From assembly GCF_007097365.1 (NCBI RefSeq), contig NZ_VJZR01000007.1:95930-159929 (forward strand): 64,000 bases of DNA, written 5' to 3'. This document shows, one piece after another, positions 8,725 to 17,751 of the stretch (its first letter is position 1; each line of letters starts with the position of its first letter). This DNA comes from Flavobacterium franklandianum (GTDB lineage: Bacteria > Bacteroidota > Bacteroidia > Flavobacteriales > Flavobacteriaceae). Under the pieces are notes generated by a model. The model saw only the letters and a program-made list of their open reading frames with translations, did not search any database and was not told the origin of the DNA. Made by a program: the position numbers and the translations under genes.

Positions 8725-10272
8725 ATGCTGATTGTATATCATAATGGCGCAACTGTTGTAGAACTGGCTAATGTCAAGGCTTTTGATGTAGATAAATTTA
8801 GTCTTAAATCTATTTCCTCTGCTCTTATTGAAGTGGCAAAAAATCATCCAGAGGAAATTCTGGTTTGGTGTCATATTGATTTCAAGCTACAACTCAATGT
8901 TTCGGCAATTGAAAAATTATTGCATCACAAGAAAGTATTACTTTCCTATAATCCGTCCGATATTCCATTTTTAGACTCGGCCATTGGTTATATAGACGCT
9001 TCCCTTTTTATCCAAATTAATAAAGCGGTTCCTTTTCCCACTTGGCAAATGAGTAGTATTGTGGGTTGTGTTAATTCGGAAGTTTTATTGGCATTGAATA
9101 ATGAAATCACTTTAGATAAAAACTTCGATTATTTTCTGTGTTCTCTAGGAAAATTAATGATGCCCAAAGGATTATTGTGCTATTCCGAGCCACAACTTTT
9201 GAAGAATGAATCTAAAAGTATTATAGCTAAAACAAGCCAATACACGCTGTTTCGTTTTGTAAAACAACATTATAGAACGCGTTGGGTTTTCTTGTTGTTG
9301 TTCAATTTATTTATTTACGAACGAAAATTTCCCCTTTTGCCTTTTCTGTTTTCCCTTTTTTATAAAAATAGAAGTAAGACAAACATTAATTTGGATGATA
9401 TTAAAGTGCAATCCTCCAGAAAAGTAATTGACAAAGCTACAGTAGATGTCATTATTCCAACTATTGGTAGAAAAAATTATCTGTATGATGTCTTGAAAGA
9501 TTTCTCGAAACAAACCCTTTTGCCCAAAAAAATTATCATTGTTGAACAAAATCCAGAAACTGAAAGCACAACCGAATTGGATTATTTAACCAATGAAAAA
9601 TGGCCGTTTGAAATTCAACATATTTTCACCCATCAAGCGGGTGTTTGCAATGCCCGTAATTTGGCGTTGAATGAAACTCAAAGTGAATGGGTCTTCTTGG
9701 CAGATGATGACAATCGGTTTGAGGCTACTTTATTATCGGATATTTTTAGCAAGGTTGAACAATATGGAAATGAAGTGGTAACTACATCTTATCCTCAAAA
9801 AAATGAAATTAAGAAATACACCAAAGTAATTCAATGGCCCACTTTTGGTGCGGGAAATAGTTTTGTTCCAAGAGCTATTTTGACGGATGTAAAATTCAAT
9901 AAAGCCTTTGAGTTTGGTTATGGTGAAGATGGCGATTTCGGAATGCAATTGCGCAATTTAGGGTATGATATTTTGTATCTGCCAGAACCTGAAATACTAC
10001 ATTTGAAAGCTCCTGTGGGTGGTTTTAGGACTAAACCCGTGTTGAGGTGGCATAACGAAAGTATTCAGCCGAAGCCTTCGCCAACTATAATGTTGTATCA
10101 AATGGCACATTGTTCAAAAGAACAAATGAATAATTATAAAACCATTTTGTTCTTTAAGTATTATAAATTTCAAACGATTAAAAACCCAATCAGATATTAT
10201 ATTTATTTTCAAAAACAATGGCAAAGAAGTGTTTTTTGGGCTAACAAATTAAATAAACAAAATGAAATTTAG
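8725..10272 (+). CDS. Two-domain glycosyltransferase, C-terminal GT2
   Basis: 515 residues. The first ~200 residues are not recognisable as a known domain but contain VLVWCHIDFKL and FLDSAIGYIDAS. A GT-A GT2 domain starts near residue 238 with VDVIIPTIGRKNYLYDVLKD, then QAGVCNARNLALNE, the metal-binding FLADDDNRFEATLL and GYGEDGDFGMQL, the acidic catalytic segment. A hydrophobic stretch near residues 190-215 (FLLLFNLFIYERKF) may sit at the membrane. The 3' end overlaps the next gene by 11 bp. Linkage unknown. Confidence 0.8.
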   Translation: MLIVYHNGATVVELANVKAFDVDKFSLKSISSALIEVAKNHPEEILVWCHIDFKLQLNVSAIEKLLHHKKVLLSYNPSDIPFLDSAIGYIDASLFIQINKAVPFPTWQMSSIVGCVNSEVLLALNNEITLDKNFDYFLCSLGKLMMPKGLLCYSEPQLLKNESKSIIAKTSQYTLFRFVKQHYRTRWVFLLLFNLFIYERKFPLLPFLFSLFYKNRSKTNINLDDIKVQSSRKVIDKATVDVIIPTIGRKNYLYDVLKDFSKQTLLPKKIIIVEQNPETESTTELDYLTNEKWPFEIQHIFTHQAGVCNARNLALNETQSEWVFLADDDNRFEATLLSDIFSKVEQYGNEVVTTSYPQKNEIKKYTKVIQWPTFGAGNSFVPRAILTDVKFNKAFEFGYGEDGDFGMQLRNLGYDILYLPEPEILHLKAPVGGFRTKPVLRWHNESIQPKPSPTIMLYQMAHCSKEQMNNYKTILFFKYYKFQTIKNPIRYYIYFQKQWQRSVFWANKLNKQNEI

Positions 10273-11266
10273 TTTAATCATTTGTACTTATATGCGTCCT
10301 GAATCGGTGTTGCAATTATTGCAATCTGTTCAAGAGCAAACTCTATATCCCGATGAAATTCTGATAATAGATGGTTCAACAAATTCGCAAACTGCAACTA
10401 TTCTAAAAGAAAATAAATTTGAGAATTTGCATTATTTTGCGGTTCCACCCGAGCATCGAGGATTGACCAAGCAACGAAATTATGGCGTAAAAAAAGCCGG
10501 TAGTGCAATGAAAGTCATCGCTTTCTTGGACGATGATACCGTTTTGTCAACTAATTATTTCGAAGAAATAATTAAAACTTTCGAAGATAATCAAGATGTT
10601 TCAGGTGTTGGAGGAGTCGCTATTAATGAAAATAGTTGGACATTGGCTGAGCCCAACAAAAACTACAATAAGAATCAATATTACCTATGGGAAGGATTTG
10701 TTTATAAGGAAGGACAGCGCAATGTGGTTCGCAATTATTTGGGATTACAATCTAATTTAGGTCTAGGACGCATGCCTGACTATTCACACGGAAAAACCTG
10801 TGGTTTCCCTTTGAACGGCAAAACTTATGAAGTAGATTTATTGATAGGAATGTCGTTTGCTTTTCGCAGAAAAGTAGTTGATTCCATTCGATTTTCTCCC
10901 TATTTTGAAGGCTATGGCTTGTATGAAGATGCCGATTTTAGTATCCGAGCCTTGCAGTTTGGTAAAAATGTCATTAACACCAAAGCGCAGTTGAGTCATT
11001 TTCATCATCCCTCAGGAAGACCCAACCAATACCGATATGGCAAAATGGTAGTTCGCAACGGTTGGTATGTTTGGAGAGTCAAAAATCCGAAACCTTCACT
11101 CAATGCCAAAATTAAATGGCATTCTATTACCATTTTGTTGACTTTAATCCGATTTACCAATACATTTACCACAACCAAAAAAAAGGTAGCCTTTACCGAA
11201 GCAATAGGAAGAACAATTGGTTGGTGGAGTTTGCTTTTGAATAAGCCAAATTTGAATCTGAAATAA
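10262..11266 (+). CDS. Glycosyltransferase family 2 protein
   Basis: 334 residues with a clear GT2 GT-A domain. The order is FSLIICTYMRPESVLQLLQ, EILIIDGSTN, LTKQRNYGVKKAG, VIAFLDDDTVLSTNYFEEI (the DDD metal/nucleotide site, residues ~90-95), and GYGLYEDADFSIRALQFG, the ED catalytic pair near 222. The C-terminal ~60 residues are basic and hydrophobic and may contact the membrane. Overlap with the upstream gene by 11 bp shows co-translation. The sugar is not inferable. Confidence 0.85.
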   Translation: MKFSLIICTYMRPESVLQLLQSVQEQTLYPDEILIIDGSTNSQTATILKENKFENLHYFAVPPEHRGLTKQRNYGVKKAGSAMKVIAFLDDDTVLSTNYFEEIIKTFEDNQDVSGVGGVAINENSWTLAEPNKNYNKNQYYLWEGFVYKEGQRNVVRNYLGLQSNLGLGRMPDYSHGKTCGFPLNGKTYEVDLLIGMSFAFRRKVVDSIRFSPYFEGYGLYEDADFSIRALQFGKNVINTKAQLSHFHHPSGRPNQYRYGKMVVRNGWYVWRVKNPKPSLNAKIKWHSITILLTLIRFTNTFTTTKKKVAFTEAIGRTIGWWSLLLNKPNLNLK

Positions 11267-11271
11267 TAATT

Positions 11272-12279
11272 ATGAGATTAGAAATTCATCATTGGACTCC
11301 ACATCACAATATGATTGTTTTTTCGTATTTGTTTTTTTGTGAAGAAAATAATATTGAATTTGATATTCGAATGAATTCTAAAATTTCTTGGACCGGAGCG
11401 ATACTTTACTTCAACAATGAGACTTATTATTTAGATTATTCAGATGACACGAAATTTCTAGATAATCCCGAAAACTATAATTATTATTTCAAAAGATCAT
11501 TAAGGATAAGCGATGTAAAAGGAAATGTTTATCTGTTGAACTTACAAGTCAATTATTCCTACAAATCGTTGCATCTATTGACTAAATTTAAATTCAAAGA
11601 TTTAATCAATAAAGCGAATCGAATTGAAATGATTCGTTCATTAGATTATTTTAATACTTTTACAAATTCTTCTCATAATGCAATGGATGTCAGAAAGTTG
11701 TCAAAAGAAGTAAATGATAATAATGGCAAAGTGATTTTTTATACTAGTTTGTGGAATCCTGAAAATCACATTGATACTGATGAAAAAGAGCGCAGGAAGA
11801 TGCAAAATGAATTTAGAATAGAGGGATGTAGAATACTAAAAAAGAATTTCAAAAATGCTTCTGTGGGTTTGTTTCCTGATGGTTTGTCCTCTACATTAGC
11901 ACCAGATTTATTGTTGGATGTGAAAAAAACATCATTAAAAAGATATTTTGGAATCTTAAGACAATCAGACATAGGGGTTGCAGACGATGGTTTAAAAGAC
12001 ACTCCTGGATGGAAAATTGGCGAATATTTATTATTTGGCAAAGCTGTTATAACAACTCCATTAAATAATGCAATTGAAAATTTTCAAGAGTATACCCATT
12101 ATGAGAAATTGTCAAGTCGTTCCTCTTATATAGAGCTACCTGAAAAAATCGAATATTTACTGAAGGATAAAAAATACCTTGAAATGGGAAAGAATAATCT
12201 GAAATGGAGTGAGGAATATTTACATCCAAAAAATTATATAAAAAGGATATTAATAGTAACTAGAAGGGAAGTATTATAA
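11272..12279 (+). CDS. Putative glycosyltransferase (GT-B-like), uncharacterised
   Basis: 335 residues, no signal peptide. The N-terminal half is divergent (LEIHHWTPHHNMIVFSYLFF). The C-terminal half resembles the donor-binding half of GT-B enzymes: VIFYTSLWNPENH, then RYFGILRQSDIGVADDGLKD and PGWKIGEYLLFGKAVITTPL, matching the position of the usual acidic donor site. It follows the preceding gene by 5 bp. Base composition is lower in GC than the upstream glycosyltransferases, as is that of the decayed FkbM gene after it. The family cannot be assigned more exactly by eye. Confidence 0.6.
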   Translation: MRLEIHHWTPHHNMIVFSYLFFCEENNIEFDIRMNSKISWTGAILYFNNETYYLDYSDDTKFLDNPENYNYYFKRSLRISDVKGNVYLLNLQVNYSYKSLHLLTKFKFKDLINKANRIEMIRSLDYFNTFTNSSHNAMDVRKLSKEVNDNNGKVIFYTSLWNPENHIDTDEKERRKMQNEFRIEGCRILKKNFKNASVGLFPDGLSSTLAPDLLLDVKKTSLKRYFGILRQSDIGVADDGLKDTPGWKIGEYLLFGKAVITTPLNNAIENFQEYTHYEKLSSRSSYIELPEKIEYLLKDKKYLEMGKNNLKWSEEYLHPKNYIKRILIVTRREVL

Positions 12280-12319
12280 AAATAACATTTGTTCTGAATT
12301 AAAAACATTAAAAATTAAA

Positions 12320-12997
12320 ATGGTAAAAAAATATTCGTCCGTTTAGAACAAGTAATTATGTATAGTTTAGTGAATCTAATTGTATTATTGCGTTTGTCAA
12401 AAAAGATTTATTTACCTGGGTATTCATTTCCAATAAATTTAAGACCAAAATCAACCGATTTATTAACTTTTCATCAAATATTTACATTCAAAGAATATAA
12501 TATACATTTAAGGGATGAACCAAAATTTATAATTGATGCTGGGGCTAATATTGGTTTAGCAACTTTGTATTTTAACAAAAATTATTCAAAAGCCAAAATA
12601 ATAGCAATAGAGCCTGAAAAAGCTAATTTTAAAATGTTGGAAATAAATAGTAAAAACCACAAAAACATTTTTTTACATAAAAGAGCGTTATCAAATCAGG
12701 CAAATCTTGTTTTGAATGTAGTTGATAAAGGTTATAGAAATTGGGGTTTTGTTACACAAATTGAAGGTAGTTTGAGCCATCAAAATATTGTTGATACAGT
12801 TCAATCCATTACAATTGATGAAATTATATAAAAAAAACAATTTAGAATTCATCGACTTATTGAAAATTGATATTGAGGGAGGTGAAAAGGAATTATTTGG
12901 ATTTAAAAAATTGGTTCCTAGCCAAATAGGGAAATCTCAAACAAAACAGATCTATCTTACCAACAAAAAGAATACTGTTCAGAATAATTTATATTGA
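12320..12997 (+). pseudogene. FkbM family methyltransferase, frameshifted and truncated
   Basis: Three lesions are visible. ATG 12320 begins MVKK, but the run of seven A at 12324-12330 is one short: with eight A it reads MVKKIFVRLEQVIMYSLVN and joins the main frame. The main frame then gives IIDAGANIGLATLYF (motif I) and IAIEPEKANFKML (motif II), stopping at 12831. Removing T12829 joins DEIIKKNNLEFIDLLKID and IEGGEKELFGF, the FkbM acidic motif. After that the expected ~60-residue C-terminus is missing and an unrelated basic tail ends at 12997. The gene appears dead. The first lesion is in a homopolymer, so sequencing error is possible for that one, but not for the missing C-terminus. Confidence 0.75.
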
Positions 12998-13033
12998 AAC
13001 CTAATAACACTAGATCATAAATAATAGTTGTAC

Positions 13034-14365
13034 ATGAAAAAAGAAGACATTACCTATTTTCAAATAATCTTCTTCCATGCGGTGTTGGGATTTTTGGTCT
13101 ATTTACTTCCTTTTGTAGCTAAAATATATGGCTATGCTATTTTTATCGTGGGAATCTATTATGTTATTAAGACTCAAAATAAGAAAAGTGAAGCCTTGAT
13201 TGTAGCTGGCTATGTCGTAGGAAGTGAAATTTTCCTGCGGATGACTGGGGGCAATCCCTTGTATGAAATATCCAAATATGGCGTAATGTTATTTATTTTT
13301 ATGGGGATGTACTATAGTGGCTTCTCCAAGGGGGCGACACCCTATTGGATTTTTCTATTGCTTTTGGTACCCGGTATAGTGCTTACCACTTTTGTGCTCA
13401 ATTTTGAAACTAATATGCGGAATTCTATCGCCTTTAACATCTCAGGGCCAGTCTGTTTGGGGGTGGCTTCCATCTACACCTTCAGAAGAAAGATTCCCGT
13501 AGAGCAGATGAATTCCATTATTCTCAGCATGGGGTTGCCCATTGTAACTTGTATGGTGTATCTGACTTTTTATACGCCAAACATTCGAGATGTGATTACC
13601 AGTACCCAATCCAATTTTTCAACTTCCGGAGGTTTTGGTCCTAACCAAGTAGCTACTTTTTTAGGGTTAGGGATGTTTATCTTTTTCTCTAGAACTATTC
13701 TGGAGTCTAGGACAAAATTTATGTTAGGTATAAATCTCTTTATTGCCATCAATATGAGTTATCGGGGTATGGTGACCTTCTCTCGAGGGGGTATAATTAC
13801 GGGCTTTCTGATGATTCTCTTGTTGTTGTTGTTTCTTTATTACAAATCGAATTTTAAGGGCAGGGTCAAACTCAATTATGTTATGGTTTTTATTGCAGTG
13901 GCGATGGTCGCAACTTGGACTTATACTTCCTTTCAAACGGGAGGGCTTATTGATAAACGGTATGCCAATCAGGATGCTGCAGGAAGAACTAAAGAAAGCA
14001 AGTTTTCAGGAAGGGAAGAAGTAGCTAAAGGTGAAATCAATCTTTTCTTGAAGAATCCTATATTTGGTGTGGGCGTGGGTAAGGGGGTTGAGTTGCGTAA
14101 AGAGGAGACTGGAGACGGGACTTTGTCCCATGACGAAATCACCCGTATGCTGGCCGAACACGGTTCCTTGGGGGTTGTGGGTTTGCTGATCCTGTTTTTT
14201 ACCCCCTTGTTTTTATATGTCGAGAACAAATTCAATATGTTTCTGCTGTGTTTCTTAGCGTTCTGGTTCTTGACCATCAATCATGCTGCGATGCGAACGG
14301 CTGCACCGGCCTTTGTGTATTCGTTGTCGTTGCTGAATATTTATTTTGAAAAGAACAGTAAATAG
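13034..14365 (+). CDS. O-antigen polymerase/ligase-like membrane protein (Wzy type)
   Basis: 443 residues with about ten hydrophobic segments and a large periplasmic loop near residues 305-365 (RTKESKFSGREEVAKGEINL, then GVGVGKGVELR). This is the layout of the O-antigen ligase/Wzy polymerase family, which joins repeat units on the periplasmic face. The loop with Arg and the conserved H (HDEITRMLAEHGSLGVVGLL) matches the family C-terminal signature. ATG 13034 is used; an upstream TTG at 13028 would add two residues. GC content and G-rich codons are higher than in the AT-rich genes just upstream, suggesting a different origin. It ends the cluster in this window. Confidence 0.8.
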   Translation: MKKEDITYFQIIFFHAVLGFLVYLLPFVAKIYGYAIFIVGIYYVIKTQNKKSEALIVAGYVVGSEIFLRMTGGNPLYEISKYGVMLFIFMGMYYSGFSKGATPYWIFLLLLVPGIVLTTFVLNFETNMRNSIAFNISGPVCLGVASIYTFRRKIPVEQMNSIILSMGLPIVTCMVYLTFYTPNIRDVITSTQSNFSTSGGFGPNQVATFLGLGMFIFFSRTILESRTKFMLGINLFIAINMSYRGMVTFSRGGIITGFLMILLLLLFLYYKSNFKGRVKLNYVMVFIAVAMVATWTYTSFQTGGLIDKRYANQDAAGRTKESKFSGREEVAKGEINLFLKNPIFGVGVGKGVELRKEETGDGTLSHDEITRMLAEHGSLGVVGLLILFFTPLFLYVENKFNMFLLCFLAFWFLTINHAAMRTAAPAFVYSLSLLNIYFEKNSK

Positions 14366-14389
14366 GAGGTTACAGGGAGCGGGAGGTAG

Positions 14390-14631
14390 ATTTCAGGTAG
14401 GAGTGTTCAGTTGGCAGGTTGCAGATTTCATGTAGCAGATTTCATGTAGCAGATTTCAGTTGGCAGATTGTATGCAGTTGCATATTGAAATATTTATAAA
14501 AATTTATCTGGATTATTCATCATATAAGTAATGAGAACAAAATAGTGTCGTTTTTTTTACCATATAAGGCATATAAGAACATTTAAGTTTTTGATTGAAT
14601 CGCTTATGTGAACTTATATGCCTTATATGGT
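14390..14631 (+). repeat. Short GCAGATTTCA tandem repeats and a 19-bp inverted repeat
   Basis: The 316-bp gap after the Wzy gene contains several copies of GCAGATTTCA(T/G)GTA or TTGGCAGATT (14410-14470). It also contains a perfect 19-bp inverted repeat, ACCATATAAGGCATATAAG at 14559-14577 against its complement at 14613-14631, with a 35-bp loop. It may form a strong hairpin and terminate the converging transcription units. No gene is seen. Confidence 0.75.
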
Positions 14632-14681
14632 AAGATTAAATGTGTAACTGTTTAAATACGACAATAATTGATTCTTTCTAT

Positions 14682-15011
14682 TTAGTTTAATAGCTTACCA
14701 ACTTCAAGGCTTTTTGATGTTAAGGTTTCTAAATCATTTTTATTAATATAATCACAAGCATTTGCATATACTAACCATACTTGAGTTTCAGTATTTTCAG
14801 CATCACTATCTGTTAATTTCGAAACAAAATGTTTTTCATATTTTCTTTTTCTTGTTGCTTCTGAGATATTCGCCGATACACTTCTGGAAGAACGCCTAAT
14901 TTGATCTGTCAATGAATATTTTTCTTCAGAAGGAAAACTTTTTGAAATAGAAAATATTTCCATTGCTAATTCAAATTATTTCTTATAAGCTAGTAAATCC
15001 TGAAATCTCAT
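14682..15011 (-). pseudogene. Four-helix bundle protein (23S rRNA IVS-like) with in-frame stop
   Basis: Reading from ATG 15011 gives MRFQDLLAYKK, then an in-frame TAA, then FELAMEIFSISKSFP, EEKYSLTDQIRRSSRSVSAN and the rest of the S23/four-helix-bundle family protein in the same frame. The family normally reads straight through this region. The C-terminus stops at EVGKLLN, where relatives usually continue for another ~10 residues (inference from memory of the family). The family was first seen in rRNA intervening sequences but is widespread as a free-standing gene. Restart at the ATG 14963 could yield a 93-residue fragment. Confidence 0.7.
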
Positions 15012-15074
15012 AATTTATATTTATCCAATCTGTTTTCAGCCTCCTGCTTCCTGAAACCCGCCGTCTGCAACCCG

Positions 15075-15956
15075 CTAACTCCTTTTCTTCGCCTTAATCA
15101 TCATTTCCAATTGATCCCACAGTTCTTCGGGTATGGCTTCGAGGATGTTGAATTCTCCTGCACCTTTCAGCCATTCGCCACCATCAATCACAATGACTTC
15201 ACCGTTGATGTAGCCTGAAAAATCCGACACCAAGTAAGCCGCGAGATTCGCCAATTCCTGATGATTTCCGACTCTTCCCAAAGGCACTTTTTTGGCCATA
15301 TCAAATTTATCCGCGAGGTCGCCTGGTAATAGTCTATCCCAGGCACCTTGGGTAGGGAAAGGTCCCGGTGCAATCGCATTGGAACGAATTCCATATTTTG
15401 CCCATTCTACCGCAAGGCTTCGGGTCATCGCCAGAACACCCGCTTTTGCCGCAGCACTTGGCACCACATAAGCTGAACCCGTAAACGCATAGGTTGTCAC
15501 AATATTCAATATGGTTGCCGTTGTTTGCTTGCTATCTATCCAATGTTTTCCAAAAGCAAGTGTGCAGTTTTTGGAGCCTTTGAGTACAATGTCAATGACC
15601 GTATCGAAGGCATTGGCCGATAATCTTTCGGTTGGAGAGATGAAATTTCCCGCAGCATTGTTGAGCAATACATCTACTTTGCCATAGGTTTTCAGGACTT
15701 CTTGCAGCATATTTTCGACTTGGTCGTAATGCCTTACATCACATTGCACTGCCAGACAAGTTCCGCCTGTTTCCGTTTCGAGTACTTTGGCTGTAGTTTG
15801 TAATTTCTCCAAATCTCGGGAACTGATAGCCACTTTCGCTCCAAGTTCCATAAAATAGCGGGTCATCGCTTTGCCTAAACCGCTTCCGCCACCCGTTATC
15901 ACAATCACTTTGCCTTTTAAGGCATCGTCCCGAAGCATTTTTGCTGAGAAATCCAT
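15075..15956 (-). CDS. SDR oxidoreductase, 2,4-dienoyl-CoA reductase-like
   Basis: 293 residues with the NAD(P)-binding TGGGSGLGKAM near residue 21, NNAAGNF near 97, and a catalytic region that follows mitochondrial-type 2,4-dienoyl-CoA reductase (DECR1) rather than classical SDRs. ILNIVTTYAFTGSAYVVPSA places a Tyr (TTYA) and Ser/Lys (PSAAAK) in the DECR arrangement. The C-terminal GEFNILEAIPEELWDQLE also resembles DECR. The likely role is reduction of dienoyl-CoA in oxidation of unsaturated fatty acids, with NADPH as expected cofactor. It is a single gene between repeat-filled gaps; a peroxisomal-type trans-enoyl-CoA reductase activity is the main alternative. Confidence 0.8.
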   Translation of the reverse strand: MDFSAKMLRDDALKGKVIVITGGGSGLGKAMTRYFMELGAKVAISSRDLEKLQTTAKVLETETGGTCLAVQCDVRHYDQVENMLQEVLKTYGKVDVLLNNAAGNFISPTERLSANAFDTVIDIVLKGSKNCTLAFGKHWIDSKQTTATILNIVTTYAFTGSAYVVPSAAAKAGVLAMTRSLAVEWAKYGIRSNAIAPGPFPTQGAWDRLLPGDLADKFDMAKKVPLGRVGNHQELANLAAYLVSDFSGYINGEVIVIDGGEWLKGAGEFNILEAIPEELWDQLEMMIKAKKRS

Positions 15957-16038
15957 AGTTTTATTTTTTTAGAAATGTAAATATAAGGAAAATAATTAGT
16001 AGGCATGCATAGTAAAAACAGGAAAGTATTTTTTAACT

Positions 16039-16166
16039 ACATAGAAACATAGTCAAAATTGTTAAAGAAGACAGATATAGAAAATTCTTTTTGAACATAG
16101 CAACTATGAACTCTATCCTATAGCGAAGCTTTCTTTCTTTATCTTACAAAAGCTATGTTTCTATGT
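16039..16166. repeat. Long inverted repeat (ACATAGAAACATAG family)
   Basis: Perfect 14-bp arms ACATAGAAACATAG (16039-16052) and CTATGTTTCTATGT (16153-16166) enclose ~100 bp with smaller dyads such as CATAGCAACTATG. A relative lies at 41972-42092. It occupies the 255-bp gap between two minus-strand genes and probably folds as a large hairpin. Confidence 0.75.
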
Positions 16167-16211
16167 GTTTAAAATTTTTAAATTTAACATGACAAAGGCG
16201 AATTTACTGTA

Positions 16212-17339
16212 TCAAACCCCACACAGTCGCTTTGCAGCTTCTTCCAATGTTTTGTTGTCTTTGGCAAAGCAAAACCGAATTCGTTTTTCATCTTTGGCAT
16301 CGCCATAAAAAGAGGAAAGGGGAATGGCCGCTACACCATGTTCTACAATCAAACGTTTGCAAAAATCGATATCATTTTCGTTACTGATAGAAGCGTAAGA
16401 AACCACCTGAAAATAGGTTCCTTCGCAAGGCAATACTTCGAAGCGGCTGTTTTGGAGTAGTTTTCTAAAGTAGTCTCGTTTTTCCTGATAAAAAGAACCC
16501 AGTTTGGACACCTCCACGACATCCAAATACTCGCTTATAGCCACTTGAGAAATGCTGTTGACACTAAAAATCATAAATTGATGTACTTTTTTGATTTCTA
16601 ACATTAAATTTTCGGGAGCTACGAGATAGCCTACTTTCCAACCCGTGATGTGAAATGATTTTCCAAAGGAGGCAATTACAACCGAACGATTTTGCAATTT
16701 TTCTCGAGAATGAACTGAGATATGATTCTGCTCGAAAGTAATGTATTCATAAACTTCATCAGAAAGTACTATAACCTTTGGGTATTTCTGCAGTAGTGTT
16801 TCCAATGCCACAAAATCATCATCAGTCCATATTTTCCCTGTTGGATTGTGCGGATTGTTGGTAATTATCATTTTGGTATTCGAAGAAAAGGCTTTTTCGA
16901 TTCGTTCCCAATTGGGCGTATAATCGTCATTCAAAGCTACTCGAACGGGTTTGGCATTGCAGAGCAAAACAGGTGCTTCATAACTGTCATAACTTGGGTC
17001 GAGAAGAATGACTTCTTCGTTTGAATGGACCAAGGCTGTAATTGTGGTAAAAATAGCCTGGGTTGCTCCGGCTGTTACCAGAATTTCGGTTTCCGGATGA
17101 AGGTTTCTATGATAGGATTTCAAAACTAATACCGCTATCTTGTTCAATAGCGGAGGATAACCCGACATCGGGAGGTATTGATGGACATTTTCTTTTGCCA
17201 ATCGGGCGACAGTATCGGAGAGTCTCGGGTCAATAGCAAAGTTGGGAAAACCCTGTGAAAGGTTAATGGCCTTGTATTCGGTTGCCATTTTGGACATTAC
17301 CGTGAATATACTCGTTTTGATTTGGGGTAGTTTGGACAT
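16212..17339 (-). CDS. PLP-dependent methionine aminotransferase-like protein
   Basis: 375 residues, fold-type I aminotransferase. Visible are NLSQGFPNF at the N-terminus, VTAGATQAIFTTI, the NNPHNPTGKIW substrate/PLP segment near residue 168, VLSDEVYEYITF with the PLP-contacting Asp and Tyr, and SFGKSFHITGWKVGY, where the first Lys (about residue 231) forms the Schiff base. RIRFCFAK holds the carboxylate-binding Arg. The sequence is closest to the YbdL/kynurenine-aminotransferase type, which transfers the amino group of methionine or aromatic amino acids to 2-oxo acids and may act in methionine salvage. Single gene, flanked by repeats. Confidence 0.85.
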   Translation of the reverse strand: MSKLPQIKTSIFTVMSKMATEYKAINLSQGFPNFAIDPRLSDTVARLAKENVHQYLPMSGYPPLLNKIAVLVLKSYHRNLHPETEILVTAGATQAIFTTITALVHSNEEVILLDPSYDSYEAPVLLCNAKPVRVALNDDYTPNWERIEKAFSSNTKMIITNNPHNPTGKIWTDDDFVALETLLQKYPKVIVLSDEVYEYITFEQNHISVHSREKLQNRSVVIASFGKSFHITGWKVGYLVAPENLMLEIKKVHQFMIFSVNSISQVAISEYLDVVEVSKLGSFYQEKRDYFRKLLQNSRFEVLPCEGTYFQVVSYASISNENDIDFCKRLIVEHGVAAIPLSSFYGDAKDEKRIRFCFAKDNKTLEEAAKRLCGV

Positions 17340-17360
17340 ATTTTGGGTTTTTAATTTTAA

Positions 17361-17563
17361 TAAACTGGACTAAAGTCCTGCCCTACAAAATGCACTGAGC
17401 CTACGGCTCTCTTTTTTGTGTTTTTTAGTATAAATGGGACTAATAATGTCCTGCCCTACAAAATGCACCGAGCCTACGGTTCTCTTTTTTGTGTTTTTTA
17501 GTATAAATGAGACTAATAAAGTCCAGCCTTACAAAATATGCCGATCCTACGGTTCTATTGCGT
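17361..17563. repeat. Three tandem ~72-bp repeats
   Basis: Units start at 17361, 17431 and 17503 with TAAATGGGACTAA-like sequence, then GTCCTGCCCTACAAAATGC, ACCGAGCCTACGGTTCTC and TTTTTTGTGTTTTTTAGTA. The third unit is diverged and shorter. They fill half of the 412-bp gap between the aminotransferase and mutB. No ORF; the function is unknown. Confidence 0.85.
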
Positions 17564-17708
17564 AATATAAGTAGGAACGGATTATGTTGTAGCAACGTTT
17601 CGAATGCTTTTGGGATAACTCAGTTAAATGCGTATTAAGAAATTTTATAATCCCACATAAAAAACAAAAAAAAAAGGAATAACATTTTTTGAATTCCAAC
17701 AAATTTGA

Positions 17709-17747
17709 CATTCATCTCAAAGGGTTAAAAAACCTTTGAGATGAATG
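17709..17747 (-). terminator. Hairpin terminator after mutB
   Basis: Perfect 15-bp arms CATTCATCTCAAAGG and CCTTTGAGATGAATG with a 9-base loop, starting 5 bp past the mutB stop. Confidence 0.75.
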
Positions 17748-17751
17748 GGTT

